From: Polytrichum commune
Lineage: Eukaryota; Streptophyta; Polytrichopsida; Polytrichales; Polytrichaceae
Assembly: GCA_950295325.1 (NCBI GenBank)
Contig: OX485809.1
Coordinates: 21,392,001 to 21,456,000 of the forward strand
Length of the DNA: 64,000 nucleotides
Direction of reading: 5' to 3'
Every line of letters begins with the position of its first letter. The stretch's first letter is position 1. Below the pieces are notes generated by a model that was not told where the DNA came from, searched no databases, and worked only from the letters and a program-made list of their open reading frames with translations. The position numbers were made by a program, and so were the translations under genes. Below are positions 1-11,449 of the stretch, piece after piece.

Positions 1-1009
1 TTCGGTACTCCCCGTTCATTGCCTACGTGGGGTCTTGTAATGTGACGACACGTGGTGCCAATGAGTTGGAAGTTATGAACCATACGCTTTGCAATGGGTA
101 GTTAAATGCGAGACTTGAGCTCTTACACAATGCAATAACATAATTACAAGTATGTAAAACACACCCCCAACATTGCACATGCCATGCAATGTAAAATGGA
201 GATGGTTCACTTGCAACTGACCTGTAGATGTAATCAATATCCCCTCAACCTACATGGGGTTTGTTTTTACTAGAGTCCCTTCGTCCATAATGGATGAGTT
301 TGTCTATTCGTCACAAAAGCTTGACCTTGCTTCATATTGCAACATGGAGCTTCAGTTGCAAAGAGCTCTAATTCCATCGTAATTGCATGGGTCTAAGAAT
401 GTGTTGGCATATGTTTAGGGCAACACACACGTGCTTTTATTTATAAATAAATAAAATTAAGTGTGCATTTAAGTTTTGCACGTGGCAAATTATAATATTT
501 GTTTGAATTGGTAACATCCACACTAATTGTCATAGCAACTAACCAATGACATCACATACGCATTTATGGATTTTGGGGAAGGGGGTGGTAATTTTTTTTT
601 TCCTACCACATTTGATGGTAATTAATTTCAATTGGTTTCCACAGACTAAATTGGGGGGGGGGTTCACCTCGACTAAAAATTGAACCAACCTAGGTATACA
701 ATGTTTCTTTGTGATTCCACCCTCCCCTCCATAGGTGAAATTATTTTTGCCCTACTTTCACCGTGTGGTAAAAAAGTGTAAAGAGGAAATTACCCCGGTC
801 ATTAGAATAAGTTTTCAATTCCAACATGAGGGGAAATAGTGTGGTCCATAGTAAGCATATCCACATTGCATGCAGAACTCGTTTGTGCATAAAGCCGTTT
901 GGATGAAATAACGGTTGTCTCATTCGTCTGTCTAGGTTTCATCCTCCTCCCGCATTCGAAAGCTTGAAGAGCAGGGATTTGGGAGAGAAGAAGCGTTGCA
1001 GAGCGAAGG
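1..1009. other. Upstream flank, no gene seen
   Basis: AT-rich flank of the phosphodiesterase gene. It contains homopolymer runs (T near 592-601, G near 653-661). I see no convincing reading frame or TATA box at a standard distance. The last ~100 bases before 1010 are less AT-rich and probably form the 5' leader of the downstream gene. Confidence 0.5.
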
Positions 1010-2473
1010 ATGGCTATGGCTGACTCTATCACCTCTCCCCTGCAACCTTCCTGCTTGAAATTCGAAGAACCCGAGGAGCCTCGTACTTGGAAGCGAGTGT
1101 GGCAAAGATTGCCGTCATGGCAAACGATGGCGATGCAAGCGGCGTTCTGGTTCACTCTCACATTGATCCAGAATTATTTCATCCTGCGGCAAAACCATGG
1201 GAGCACGGCATTGTCCGAGGCGAACACGGCGAATCGGTTTGTGTCACCTCTGGTTGTGCGGGAGACCGCACGGCCGCTGAAGGTTTTGGATAAACCTTTG
1301 GTGATTTTGGTTTCTTCGGATGGGTTTAGGTGGGGGTACGAACACAAAGCTCCAACACCGAACATCGACAGGTTGCGTGTCAATGGGACGGAGGCGGAGA
1401 CAGGGATGATTCCTGTGTATCCGACATTGACATTTCCGAATCACTACTCAATTGTGACGGGACTTTACCCGGCATGGCATGGTGTCATTGCAAATTACTT
1501 CAGTGATCCAAACCCTAACAGCAGCGAGAAATTCAACATGGGCAACCATAACCCTAAATGGTGGTTGGGGGAGCCCATATGGGAGACTGCAGTGAAAGGC
1601 GGATTGAATGCTGCCACATACTTTTGGCCGGGATCAGAAGTTTTGAAAGGACCTTGGAAGTGTCCTCAACCGTTCTGTCCTTACTTCAATTCCTCAGTTC
1701 CTTTTGAAGAGCGTGTGGATGGGGTGCTAGGGTATTTGGATTTGCCTCCTGCTGTAAGACCGAGTTTAATTACTTTGTACTTTGAAGAGCCTGATGAGGA
1801 AGGCCACATTTATGGACCGGATGCACCGCAAATCACTGAGCAGGTCGTGCGTGTTGACCGTATGATTGGCAAACTGCTGGATGGGTTGGAGAAGCGAGGG
1901 ATTGCTGAAGATGTCACCATTATGATGGTTGGGGACCATGGCATGGTGGGGACATGTCCTGGCAAGGTGATTTATCTTGCAGATCTTGGGGAATGGATTG
2001 ATATTCCTTCTGAGTGGATAGATTCATACTCTCCAGTGTTGTCAATTCGGCCACCACCGGGGGTCGATGTTCTCAGCGTTTACAGGAACATCACGGAGGG
2101 GCTCGCTTCTGGGAAAGTTGAAAATGCTGAGTTTCTGAAGGTGTACTTGAAAGAGGACTTGCCAACTCGGTTGCATTATTCGGCAAGCGAGAGGATTCAG
2201 CCCATAATTGGTGTGGTAGCAGAGGGGTACAAAGTTGCTGCGAAGAGAAATGGTGACATACATTGTGGGGGCGCACATGGTTATGATAATGCATGTCTGT
2301 CGATGAGGACAATTTTCTTTGGCCATGGCCCACAATTTGCGAAGGGGAGGAAGGTTCCATCATTTGAAAATATTCAGCTGTACAATGTCATGACTTCCAT
2401 CTTGGGCGTGCCTGCCGCACCGAACAATGGCACCCCTTCTTTTGCAGAGTCTATTCTCTTGCCACCTGCCTAA
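1010..2473 (+). CDS. Type I phosphodiesterase / nucleotide pyrophosphatase (ENPP-like ectoenzyme)
   Basis: This is a 487-residue intronless frame of the alkaline-phosphatase superfamily. Members hydrolyse phosphodiester or pyrophosphate bonds of nucleotides, usually on the lumenal or extracellular side of membranes. The two-zinc site looks complete: Asp104 (SSDGF), nucleophile Thr141 in TLTFPNHY, Asp262 and His266 in PDEEGHIYGP, Asp309-His310 in GDHGM, and His423 in GAHGYDN. A basic stretch followed by a hydrophobic segment at about residues 40-59 looks like a type II signal anchor, putting the catalytic domain in the lumen or wall. Several N-x-S/T sequons follow. The start at 1010 gives MAMADS in a good context (purine at -3, G at +4), and a second in-frame ATG lies two codons later. 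Family and fold are clear; the natural substrate cannot be told from sequence. Confidence 0.93.
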   Translation: MAMADSITSPLQPSCLKFEEPEEPRTWKRVWQRLPSWQTMAMQAAFWFTLTLIQNYFILRQNHGSTALSEANTANRFVSPLVVRETARPLKVLDKPLVILVSSDGFRWGYEHKAPTPNIDRLRVNGTEAETGMIPVYPTLTFPNHYSIVTGLYPAWHGVIANYFSDPNPNSSEKFNMGNHNPKWWLGEPIWETAVKGGLNAATYFWPGSEVLKGPWKCPQPFCPYFNSSVPFEERVDGVLGYLDLPPAVRPSLITLYFEEPDEEGHIYGPDAPQITEQVVRVDRMIGKLLDGLEKRGIAEDVTIMMVGDHGMVGTCPGKVIYLADLGEWIDIPSEWIDSYSPVLSIRPPPGVDVLSVYRNITEGLASGKVENAEFLKVYLKEDLPTRLHYSASERIQPIIGVVAEGYKVAAKRNGDIHCGGAHGYDNACLSMRTIFFGHGPQFAKGRKVPSFENIQLYNVMTSILGVPAAPNNGTPSFAESILLPPA

Positions 2474-2602
2474 GTTGTTTCAGACATCTGACATTGCTCC
2501 TCCCCACGCATGAATTCGGCTCAGATTTGCTGAAGATTGCTCCGGAGGGGGTTCAAACCATCGCAGTATACCCCCTGCATAGTGACAAGTTTCTGTGCCA
2601 AT

Positions 2603-2608
2603 AATAAA
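2603..2608 (+). terminator. Possible polyadenylation signal
   Basis: AATAAA lies 130 bases after the stop of the phosphodiesterase gene, a plausible near-upstream element. Plant signals are loose, so this is only suggestive. Confidence 0.35.
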
Positions 2609-5600
2609 GTTTCCAGCGGGTGCCTGTGTTGGAATTGAATGAGCTTTGCTGTTATAGGATGTTCATGCCTGATTCCTGGAGGTGATGGATGGCATGCACA
2701 GACCTTGGATAGAGAGGTCTTATGAAAGTATACATGTGTGATGGATGCGACATGATCTTGCAAACATCGACGGGTGTGACATGGAAGTTCTTCAAGGTCA
2801 ATGGGCCTCGTCTTTCCCAACATTCGGGAAGCTAGGAAGTGCCCACTTTTTGCAGCTTTCACCGAGTTGTAAATTCTCATTTTGTACAGGTACTCAATAT
2901 TGCAATCGGTGTTCGGGTCATTGGTATCATACATCATCAGCAGAAACAGTTTTGTAGCCCCATTTTTTTTGTCAGTAGACCTGTAGTTTCTGTCCTATCC
3001 TGTGGCCATTCCTTGGGTCTTCCCTAGGGTTCCAAACATTATGCCAAAAGTAACTTGAAGTCACAGTATATTCACCAAGGACGGTCTTATGAATTAGTTA
3101 CGCTTTTCTATATAGCTTGCCTTAGTCACCAATTCTCTCCAAACTTTCTGTCATTTTATAAAGTCTAGAGACTTGTATTTGATTACCACCTAAATTATTG
3201 GTGGGTCTTGTTTAGTTTAGCGCTGCTCGCTATCTGTTCATGAATGACTGTCACTTCAGAGAGCAACTTTATATCTTTGATCGTCAAGTTTCAATTATGC
3301 TTTCCAGTTGATATTATTTCTATTTTCCTTCAGTTGCAACAAGTGACAGTGGAGTGACTGGTGCTTTGCACTAAAATGAATCTTTGAAGTTATAGACTGT
3401 AAGCCCTTCCTAGGGTAGGTTCATAGTGTGCTTTTATCAGCGTAATGTTTGATTGTAATGTACATCTTTTACAGTTAAGAAATGGCCCTACTCCCTTTAG
3501 TAAAGAACATTTGATTTAAGCTGAGGGGTACATTGAGAACAGACAACCATGTTCAAGAAATCTTGTGTATACAAGGAAGTTGTCCATTTATAGAACACAG
3601 TACTTTTGAAAGAAGATGTGGTGTCTATGGTACTGGTCATGGGCATGATGTGAGGATATAAAATATATCTCAATTGCTCCACAATTGTAGAAGTCCCAGA
3701 GTGGGGTTAGGGTTCACTGCTGGAGTTATGCTTTTTCAGGTTGATCAGGACAAATTACAGAATTGTTTTCTAATTCGACTATGATACATGCTTGTAGTAT
3801 GTTCTTCCTACAGAGTGGTTCAAGACTTTTTAGTTGCTCGAGTTGTGAACACAAAGTTATGTTAAGGTTTGTTTTCACCTACTTTCAAGATTTCTCTACA
3901 AGAAATTGAACCATTATGATGTGTTCTTGATGGGTGATATAGATTGTGGTTCGTTGCTTTAGTCGCATGTTCTGTTATGATCATTGATCATGTACTCACC
4001 ATTGTGAGTGCCAATGTTCCTACCAATGGCAATGGTGCTTGTGAAGATGAACATGGAATATCTGTATGCTTTGTGATGGCAGTATCCTAAACAAGGTGAT
4101 GAACTGTGGTGACCTTTATGGTATTTTGCAATTGTGAGCTGCCCACGGAGGTGGCTCCTACAAGGTACTCTGGAAGGAGGTCATACTTGGTATGTACACA
4201 CAGCATGTGTGGTGCTGCAACTTCAAAATTTGATTGCATCCAAAAGAGTGTCTGTATCCATCACATGCAAGATGCTTATACTTTATGATAAGATGTTGAC
4301 AAACTCTAGGCACGCCTAGGTAGCAAGAGACGCCAATATGCAAGGGACAGCATAGCACATCTCCTTACTAGTCTATAAATCTGATTTAGTGGAGCCCAAA
4401 CTGTCAATCATCAACCCGCCTAAAGCGATATTGCAATCATTGGGTGGCAACTAGAGAAGGTGGCATGGGTTACGTGGCATGGCTGCTACAAGGCAAGTCA
4501 TGGAGGCCACTCTAATTAGTGACATGGCACACCACACTGAATCAGATACTTAGTGTAGTTATTATGCACGTGAGTCAATGTCTAATATCAAGGGAGATCA
4601 GTGACCAGTATAGTGTAATCTGCAGTGCGAGGCTTTAGTTCGTAGGCGATTCTTGTGGTAGCTCCAGTATACATATTCCTTGACTTGGATTTGAAGGGTA
4701 CAACCATTTACATTGTTGAAGTTCTTAAGTTAGATCAGAAGAGCAACAGTCCTTTTGTTTTAAGACACAAATTGAGCACTGGAGAGAGCAAGTGGAGCTC
4801 TCTCCATTGCAACAATAAGGTGCGCATGTCGGGGAGATTTGATAGGCAGACCTAGCTTACTGTCATTAATGTATCTCTCTCTCTGTTTCAGCCCAGCTGC
4901 GCTCACTTGCTATATGTTGCTCTCATTGACGTTTTAAGGCTCAGCTTTTCTTAGCATACTCAGTTTCTCTTTATTTAATGATCAAACTCAATGACTAATG
5001 GTATCTTGTTCTCATCTTTCTTTTACTGATGGCCTCTGATCAGGTTAGTGAGCTGTGGAAGTTAGATTGTAATACTAGGCATTCAGTTCATTTTAAAGAC
5101 ACGGAGCTAACTCATCAGTTAAGTAATTTGTGCTGCTTGACGGCCTCAACCAAGTGCAGCAACTAATTCAATTGTACATGTGTCTCAGGCCTAAGTGTGT
5201 TGTTGGACAGAGGTTTCTAACAAAATAGACCACAATGATGTATTTTGACCCTGATCATTCTTTTATCAGAGTGCACACTTCTTTTTATTTGTTTTAGATT
5301 CTGTCATGTGGAGTCTATAACATAAAACTCTGCTACAACTGCAGCTGCACTGAAACTCATATCAAGCTGACCAGTGCTTGAAATAACCTACTAGGTATGT
5401 GACTTCACATTCTAGAAGCGCAAAGGCCCTTCCAAGGGCATTCTCAACAACCACACACACATCCTAGTAGCTGCCTAAAGGTTTATAAATTTATATGTAG
5501 CTCCAACTTCTGTGATAATTTTGAATATAACTGAACCCAGCACATTGACAGCTTTAGCTAGAGATCACTATGTCCATTGTCCATGCTCTTGATCGAGTTA

Positions 5601-5703
5601 GGACTTTGTAATCAGGACAGGTTTTCTTGTGTGGCAGCAAAGGACAATGAATCAAGCTCAGTTGCTCAAATATAAAGACTGAACTTAAGTAGTCAACTAC
5701 ACA
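2609..5703. other. Long intergenic stretch, no gene recognised
   Basis: About 3 kb without any frame that looks like a known protein. The short open frames here (for example near 4134-4319 and 4655-4855) show no domain, splice-site support or repeat support. Nothing else is recognised. Confidence 0.5.
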
Positions 5704-5705
5704 TA

Positions 5706-7727
5706 CAGTCTAACCTTGATAATGTCACCCTTGTTAATGGGACACCTTGATACTGTCACCTAAAAGTTTGAAACCGATTTTCTTAGAGTAAAACTCCCTC
5801 GTTATTATCCCTATCACCCTTGTTAATGTCACTATTTTTTTCCAAAATCCGTAGTGTAAATGTGATAATATCAAATATGGATGGATTGTATGTGATGGTT
5901 GGATGGACATATTGTAGTAGCCAAAAGGGTCATGAGCCACCCCTGTGATAAATGCAATGTTATTCAAAGGGTCATGAGCCGCCTCTGTGCACCAACCCTG
6001 AACGGTGTTGTCTATACACGGCACTCAAAGGTGTTGTCTTTGACGGCGCTGCCAAGACTTCTTGGCCTCTATGCACCCCACCTTCCGTCACATGTGTTCA
6101 CCTATGTGTCTTTGAGGGTTTCAGCTTGTGTGAAGTAATTTAGGATGTTAAGTTCTACGGTTTAGCTGAGCTGGTACAGAGTAGTGTCGACTTAAGCTAA
6201 ATTAGTTCAATTGGTTTGCAATGTAGAAATCTCAAGATATGTGGCATGGTCTTCACTGTTTCTATAGTCAATAGTCGCATAGGAGAATCTAGTAAGATCC
6301 TGAAGACATCTTCAATTTTGATGAGACAGGTTTGTATTATAAAGCCTCTCCTTGCAAGACTTTGAATATTGGGAAGGCAAAAGGAAATAAAAAGAAGAAG
6401 GACCGTGTGACATTGGGGCTTTGCACTAATATCTCAGGGAAGGAGCAATTGAAGCTTGTTTTCATTCACAAATCAACACGTCCCAGATGCTTTCCTCGGA
6501 AGTTTGATCCAAATAGTATAGTACACTATTATTCTAACAATTCAGCCTGGATGAATGGTGATGCTTTTACACATTGGGTGAAGAGTGAGAACCGAAGAAT
6601 GGCATTGCAAGATAGAAAAATTTGCATTATTATGGATAATGCAGGAAGCCATGATATTCATGGTGAGGTCAAAAAAGTTATAGATGGATTTAATGCTTTT
6701 GTACTCTCCCATATCACTATATTGTTTCTTCCACCAAATGTGACTTCAGTTGTTCAGCCTTTGGATCAAGGAGTGATTGCAGCATTCAAAATGTGCTATA
6801 AACGCAAGCTTGTTGCCTGGACTTTGCAACAAATTGATAACTCAAATGAAGATTTGGGGAAACTGAATGTTGATCTATTTCAAGCAATGCTATGGTGTGT
6901 GGCGGCATGGCATGAAGTAGATGATCAAACCATTAGAAATTGTTGGAGAAAGTCTGCCATATTGCCTGCAGCGTGGAATGCAGATATCAACAATTCTGAT
7001 GAACGTATGAAGTCCAAAATGGAGGAAGCAGCTTTGGAATTGGGCAATCTCATCGCCGCATTGAATTTGGGTTTGGATGTTGAAGGCAAGCCTATAGAAA
7101 AGCTTAGTCCTTTAGAGTACATAAACATGGAAGGTGAAGATGATTTTGAGGTGGAATATTCTACTGAGGAGCTTGTGCAATTAGTGCAAGATGGCGAACA
7201 TGTACTTGATTCCATGGAAGAAGACCCATTGATTGTTAATAGCAATGATGATGAGTCTAAAGTAGTGAAGCTAAGCGATGCACAAAAATATGCTAAAGAT
7301 GTTTTGAATTTTATGGCTAGCCAAGGTTCTCAGATTTTCAACACTCATGAGTTGTTAGGAATGGAAAACATCCATGACAAACTCATTAGAATTGGTGTTG
7401 GACATTTAACATCACTAAAACAATGTGACATTAGAAGCTTCTTTGTCTCTAGTGAGAGGTCTTTACCTGATCTCAATGACACATTGTGATGTGCTCATGT
7501 TGTTATTCACAATTTTGAATTATATTTTACATTCAAAAACATTGAAGTCTTGTGTTTTTTTTTTTTTTTTTTTACATTGTAATTTCATTTTGATTTTCTA
7601 CCTTTTTTTTTGATAATATCACATTATGCACAAATCTTCAAAATGTGACATTATCAAATATGTCACACCTTGTTTATATCACACTTTATGGTGAAACGGA
7701 TGGTGTGATATTATCAAGGTTAGACTG
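5706..7727 (+). mobile_element. Complete pogo/Tigger-like Tc1-mariner element with TA target duplication
   Basis: A 2022-bp element. Its ends are near-perfect inverted repeats: the left begins CAGTCTAACCTTGATAAT at 5706, and the right end, reverse complemented from 7727, starts with the same 18 bases and matches 22 of the first 23. The element is directly bordered by TA on both sides (5704-5705 and 7728-7729), the duplication expected for this superfamily. Subterminal GTCAC-type words recur inside each end and may be transposase sites. The interior holds a DDE transposase frame (6299-7489) whose N-terminal half is degraded. Positions 5930-5990 carry a short direct duplication (two GGGTCATGAGCC copies). 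Confidence 0.9.
6299..7489 (+). pseudogene. Pogo/Tigger-type DDE transposase, N-terminal half degraded
   Basis: The open frame encodes the DDE_1 catalytic domain typical of Tigger, Jerky and pogo transposases. The three acidic residues are visible: first Asp in NFDETGLYY (codon at 6320), second in MDNAGSHD, third in QPLDQGVI, with 42 residues between the second and third. An acidic C-terminal tail follows. No ATG precedes the first Asp in this frame. TAG and TAA codons stand at about 6290-6295, and further upstream the same frame reads like the end of a CENP-B-type DNA-binding region (WHGLHCF) interrupted by stops. The helix-turn-helix part is therefore broken, or less likely lies across an unrecognised intron. 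The element probably cannot make a full transposase, although the catalytic part remains open. Confidence 0.85.
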
Positions 7728-7798
7728 TACGCACCTCTGCTTCCAACTTAGATCTTGTCATAAATTGAGAAGCGTCAGTGATTTAGAGACCAGTGATT

Positions 7799-8008
7799 GG
7801 GGAGATTTTTGGGCCTAATTGGTTGAGATCCTAGTGTTTGCTAGTCCAACCAGTTACATGTTGACATCCTCCGGTTTTCCTTTATTAAATTGGGGTATAT
7901 TCTATAAATTCCTCGAAAATAATCGGTAATTTTCCTGCAGTCTTGAACTTCAACTGGTTATTTCTCAAATTCAACCGGCTCATTTGTAACTAACTACTGG
8001 TTCTCCCC
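7799..8008 (-). repeat. Dispersed repeat family A, copy 1 (minus orientation)
   Basis: About 210 bp. Reverse complemented, it begins GGGGAGAACCAGTAGTTAG and ends near CCCAAAAATCTCCCC. It matches copies at 14212 and 17023 along its whole length and a 59-bp piece at 48662. Short GGGGAG/CTCCCC ends suggest a small TIR element, but the ends are too short to classify. Confidence 0.7.
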
Positions 8009-8040
8009 GATCATTGTTAGAGACTTATTAGGTCAACTAA

Positions 8041-8554
8041 GGGCCGCTTTACACTTAGAGGCCGGGCCAATTCGTTGTGTAAGAGGCTTGAAATCCTCAT
8101 TTGTGATTGGTCAAAAGGCTCAAATCGGCCCCAACCCCTTTACATCTAGAGGCCGGGCCGATTTGGTGGTATGATTTTTTAAATTAAAAAATGTATGTTA
8201 TGACACGGCCCGAGCTCGTTGAATTGGGTGCACCCAAAATGGAAGGCCAATGTCATATTCCACTAAAAAAATCTTCTTAAATAAAGTATAATTTTTTAAA
8301 GTGAACTAGATCCATTGGATTATGTGGAATCTAAAGGCTCTATCTTAGATTATGCTACATCCGTTGGATTAGGCTAATTTTTTTGAATCAGCTTGGCTTC
8401 TTGGCCCGAGGGCCTTTACATATGGGAAAATTGGCCCCCGGTATAATCTTATTATAATGTGTAGTAGAGGCCAGCCTCCAACCCAAAAAAGGCTGAAATT
8501 TTGTGCAATCGGCCTCAAGGGAAATTGGCCCGGCCTCTAGGTGTAAAGCGGCCC
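8041..8554. mobile_element. PIF/Harbinger-like MITE with TAA target duplication
   Basis: A 514-bp non-autonomous element. The left end begins GGGCCGCTTTACAC and continues to GGCCGGGCCAATT. The right end, reverse complemented, is the same over about 32 bases with one difference (T versus C). TAA flanks both ends (8038-8040 and 8555-8557). GGGCC termini with a three-base TAA/TTA duplication are characteristic of Tourist-type PIF/Harbinger MITEs. There is no coding capacity inside. Internal copies of the end sequence (near 8140 and 8400) suggest nesting or subterminal repeats. Confidence 0.85.
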
Positions 8555-8635
8555 TAAAATGGTTGTTGGCTGTGGAGTATATAGTAGAGATCATAATACA
8601 CATAGCCTTGGGATTCTATGTACGTAAGTCTTTGT

Positions 8636-8953
8636 AGGGTGAGTTTCCATATAGGCCACTTGTCCATCATATTCTGGTGGGAATAAGGACAACTATGGAT
8701 GGAATCTAGTGGGATGTTGTTTCTATTTGCCAATCATCTATTTCTATTTCAAGTGTTTAATGTTTGTATGTGTCAACCAACTATTGCTACTTCAAGTGTC
8801 TAGTTGGCGCATGAGAATCTAGCAACCCAAGGCCACCGCCCTCCACATTCTAATAGGCCACCAAAATCAAGTTTTGCTTATCTACATGAGAACATCTCCA
8901 ACCCACTATTATCTAGAATCTAGTGGGTGCATGGTCTACATGGAAACTACCCT
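8636..8953. repeat. TIR repeat family B (AGTTTCCATGTAGGCC ends)
   Basis: The left end AGGGTGAGTTTCCATATAGG and the reverse complement of the right end AGGGTAGTTTCCATGTAGAC match over about 20 bases with few differences, and inner segments (ATTCTGGTGG / CTAGATTCTAG) are also related. A compact 100-bp palindromic relative is at 61805-61904. Likely a MITE; the target duplication is not certain. Confidence 0.65.
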
Positions 8954-9006
8954 TAGTTTGTTGCACATTTGTATTTTCCCTTCGCACAGGGTAGTAGGTG
9001 AGGTTC

Positions 9007-9367
9007 GAGCACCACGGGCCTTGGCTTGGTGGTTAGGGCTCATGGCCCCCAATGAGAAGGTTGTGGGTTCTATTCCCCATGCCGGCGTGGTGCTCACCAC
9101 CTTAGTCCACCCAACTATGGTGGGGGGTCCTTGAACCTTGTTGTATGGGTACCTCAAAGCCCTTTGGGGGGATTCCATGTCCGGTATCCTCAAGGCACTA
9201 GTGGCTAGCTAGGAATTAGTATAGTGTGTCACTATAGTGCCCACCCCGAGAGGGGTTAGTAGTCATGCACCATTGGTATTATGCCCTGAGGGTATAAATA
9301 CCAAGGGTGGGTCGAACGGGCATTCCAATCACGCTGATCACATGGTCAGCGTTTCTTCTCTTCTCTC
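9007..9367 (+). mobile_element. tRNA-derived SINE, copy 1
   Basis: A 361-bp retroposon directly flanked by the 12-bp repeat TAGGTGAGGTTC (8995-9006 and 9368-9379). Near the 5' end it carries RNA polymerase III promoter boxes: box A TGGCTTGGTGG at 9022-9032 and box B GGTTCTATTCC at 9066-9076, 33 bp apart, as in a tRNA head. The body is shared with copy 2 at 19061. The 3' part can form a hairpin (CGCTGATC...GGTCAGCG) followed by GTTTCT and a pyrimidine-rich tail. It is not a functional tRNA gene, because no acceptor stem or cloverleaf is closed. Confidence 0.9.
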
Positions 9368-9379
9368 TAGGTGAGGTTC

Positions 9380-10910
9380 AAAGAGTAGTCCAAATTGAAT
9401 TCTTCCAAGCTTTACCATTTATATGTTATATGATATTGGAATCTCCCAATGATTAACTTTGATTGTCTTTGAAGAGTATGTGGTAAATAATGTTTTAAAA
9501 TATAAACTATAATATCTAACAAATTTGAGGACCAAAATATACTACATGTATAAAGAAAAACCAGCAGTGGTGTATTTGTATTTACTTTCATTTCTACGTC
9601 CGATGCTCGTCCAAGATATAAGTCTTAGAATGATTCAAAGGAATGCAATAGTTGGATAGCCTAAATCGAAGATGTATTATAAATCATGAACTAAAACTTT
9701 AGTTGGAGTTGCCTTAGAGAAGAAACATGTAAATAGTGTAGTAAGTTTAGGGCACATCCATATAGTTGAAATAAAACCCATCATCCTTTGTCTCCACCAA
9801 ATCATTTTAGAAACATTTTCCTTTAAACATATATATATATATTGAGATGCATGAGAATCACATGATCATTTATACGATTGCTAAAAGTAAGAGTTTCCTA
9901 ACTTAGGCTCTAATCACTCAAAGGTTCTTATATTAAAGTTGTTCATGCATACTACTATTTGGTTAGTTGTAGATGGTGTAGATACTTTTATTAGTTCAAA
10001 GTGCTAGGGAAAAACCACAAAGTAACTAAGTCATCTTGACATTGACATCTAAAAAAAACACACTTGCAACCATTGTATGGCTTTGCAAGCATGTGTGATT
10101 TTAGTTGGGTCATGTTTGGCTAATTTGGATAAAAACACATATGTTGTAGCATGTGTAAATTACGGATATAAACTTACCATAGCTTCGCATGGGCTCCTCA
10201 TACTTGTAATTCTCAATTGCCCCATGCAATCTAATGAGTAATGTTTTTGGCATGAGAGTAATTGTGGACCACCACCTCAACTCATCATATGACAACAACA
10301 CTCAACATGGACTTGATTTTAAAATGTCACAAGGTGATGTGGTACCTCAAGGTGGTAACCCCTTAACAAAACAAGTGCACCGTCAATCTTCAACCGCTCC
10401 CTACGATTTCCTTCTTGCACTTCAATTACTTCGGAATGTGAAAAGTCGACGGGCTTGAGAGTGCAAATCTAAGGAAGCCAATGCAAGGTCACTCCATAGG
10501 GACAAGGATTGAAAGGGGAATCCTTCAAAAAAACACATTAAAGAGTAGTTGATTGTAGAATGGGTTATGTGAGAGTTAAGAAGCACACTTGGGTGCATTT
10601 AGGAGAAACTCGAAAAACTCTATAAAATATAGGCTCGTCTTGTGAGAAACAAAAAAGATGTTAAGGATACATCATCACTCAAAAGTATGTTGAGGCGTTT
10701 TCTGAAGGTAAGCACCGTCTTGAGCTCTACTACATGTCCCGACTTCAAGGAGGGAAAAAGGGGAACCAATGCGTTGCAATAGTTTATTACCATATATAAA
10801 TATCTCCTCAATTGTCTCCTTTGGAGGTGGAAACCCCTTCTTCAACTCATTCCTCTTCCCTCCCCCCTATGTACCCTCCTCTTACCTCCACAACTCCCTT
10901 TGGACCATTT
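9380..10910. other. Intergenic, nothing recognised
   Basis: AT-rich sequence with a short TA run near 9830-9841. No gene or clear repeat boundary is seen. Confidence 0.45.
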
Positions 10911-11335
10911 AGGGCCACTTCACACTATGGCTCTCCAAGTCGAGGGGTCGTGGGATTAAATGGCCAAACTTTGCTCAGATTCCAAAGGAATTGGCTGAAA
11001 ATAACCATTAAAATATAGGAATTGGAACATTTGGCCGGGCATAGTGTGAAGTCTCCAAAGGTCCAGTCCAAAGTCCAAAGGAAGAAGGAGCATCCCACTT
11101 TATTCCTTGCCCAAAATATCCCCTCCAATCTAATGGGCAAGATTATGTCAATTATTGATTGTTTTATGAAAGAAAATAAATAAAAAATCGATGGCCTCTC
11201 GACCATAGTTTGGGTTTCCATTCCTATCCGACCCAAACTTCCTTTGAGAGTCCGTCGCCTTGGTTAAAAATTATTGCCATGTAGGCATTTTGGAGAGCGT
11301 CAACCTTTGGACTTTGGCCTCTAGTGTGAAGGGTC
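10911..11335. repeat. Possible degraded PIF/Harbinger-like MITE
   Basis: The left end reads TTAGGGCCACTTCACACTAT, resembling the GGGCCGCTTTACAC end of the 8041 element. Inverted partners occur at 11040 (CATAGTGTGAAGT) and at 11318-11330 (GGCCTCTAGTGTGAAGGG). The choice of right end is ambiguous and no clean target duplication is seen. Confidence 0.35.
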
Positions 11336-11449
11336 GAGATGCCAAATTGTTGGTTTATTGCAATTCGATTGGTGGAAATTGATGGCCTCTTGACCTTCAC
11401 CTGTAGTACATCACCATGTTGACGTTGTTGTTTTGCTCTCCAAATCAAA

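Noticed and set aside
9022-9076. tRNA gene
   Set aside because: Box A and box B spacing fits, but no acceptor or anticodon stems close, and the unit is repeated with target duplications, so it is a SINE head.
10234-10458. Short gene at 10.2-10.5 kb
   Set aside because: Two opposing short frames overlap with no recognisable domain, and neither is supported by context.
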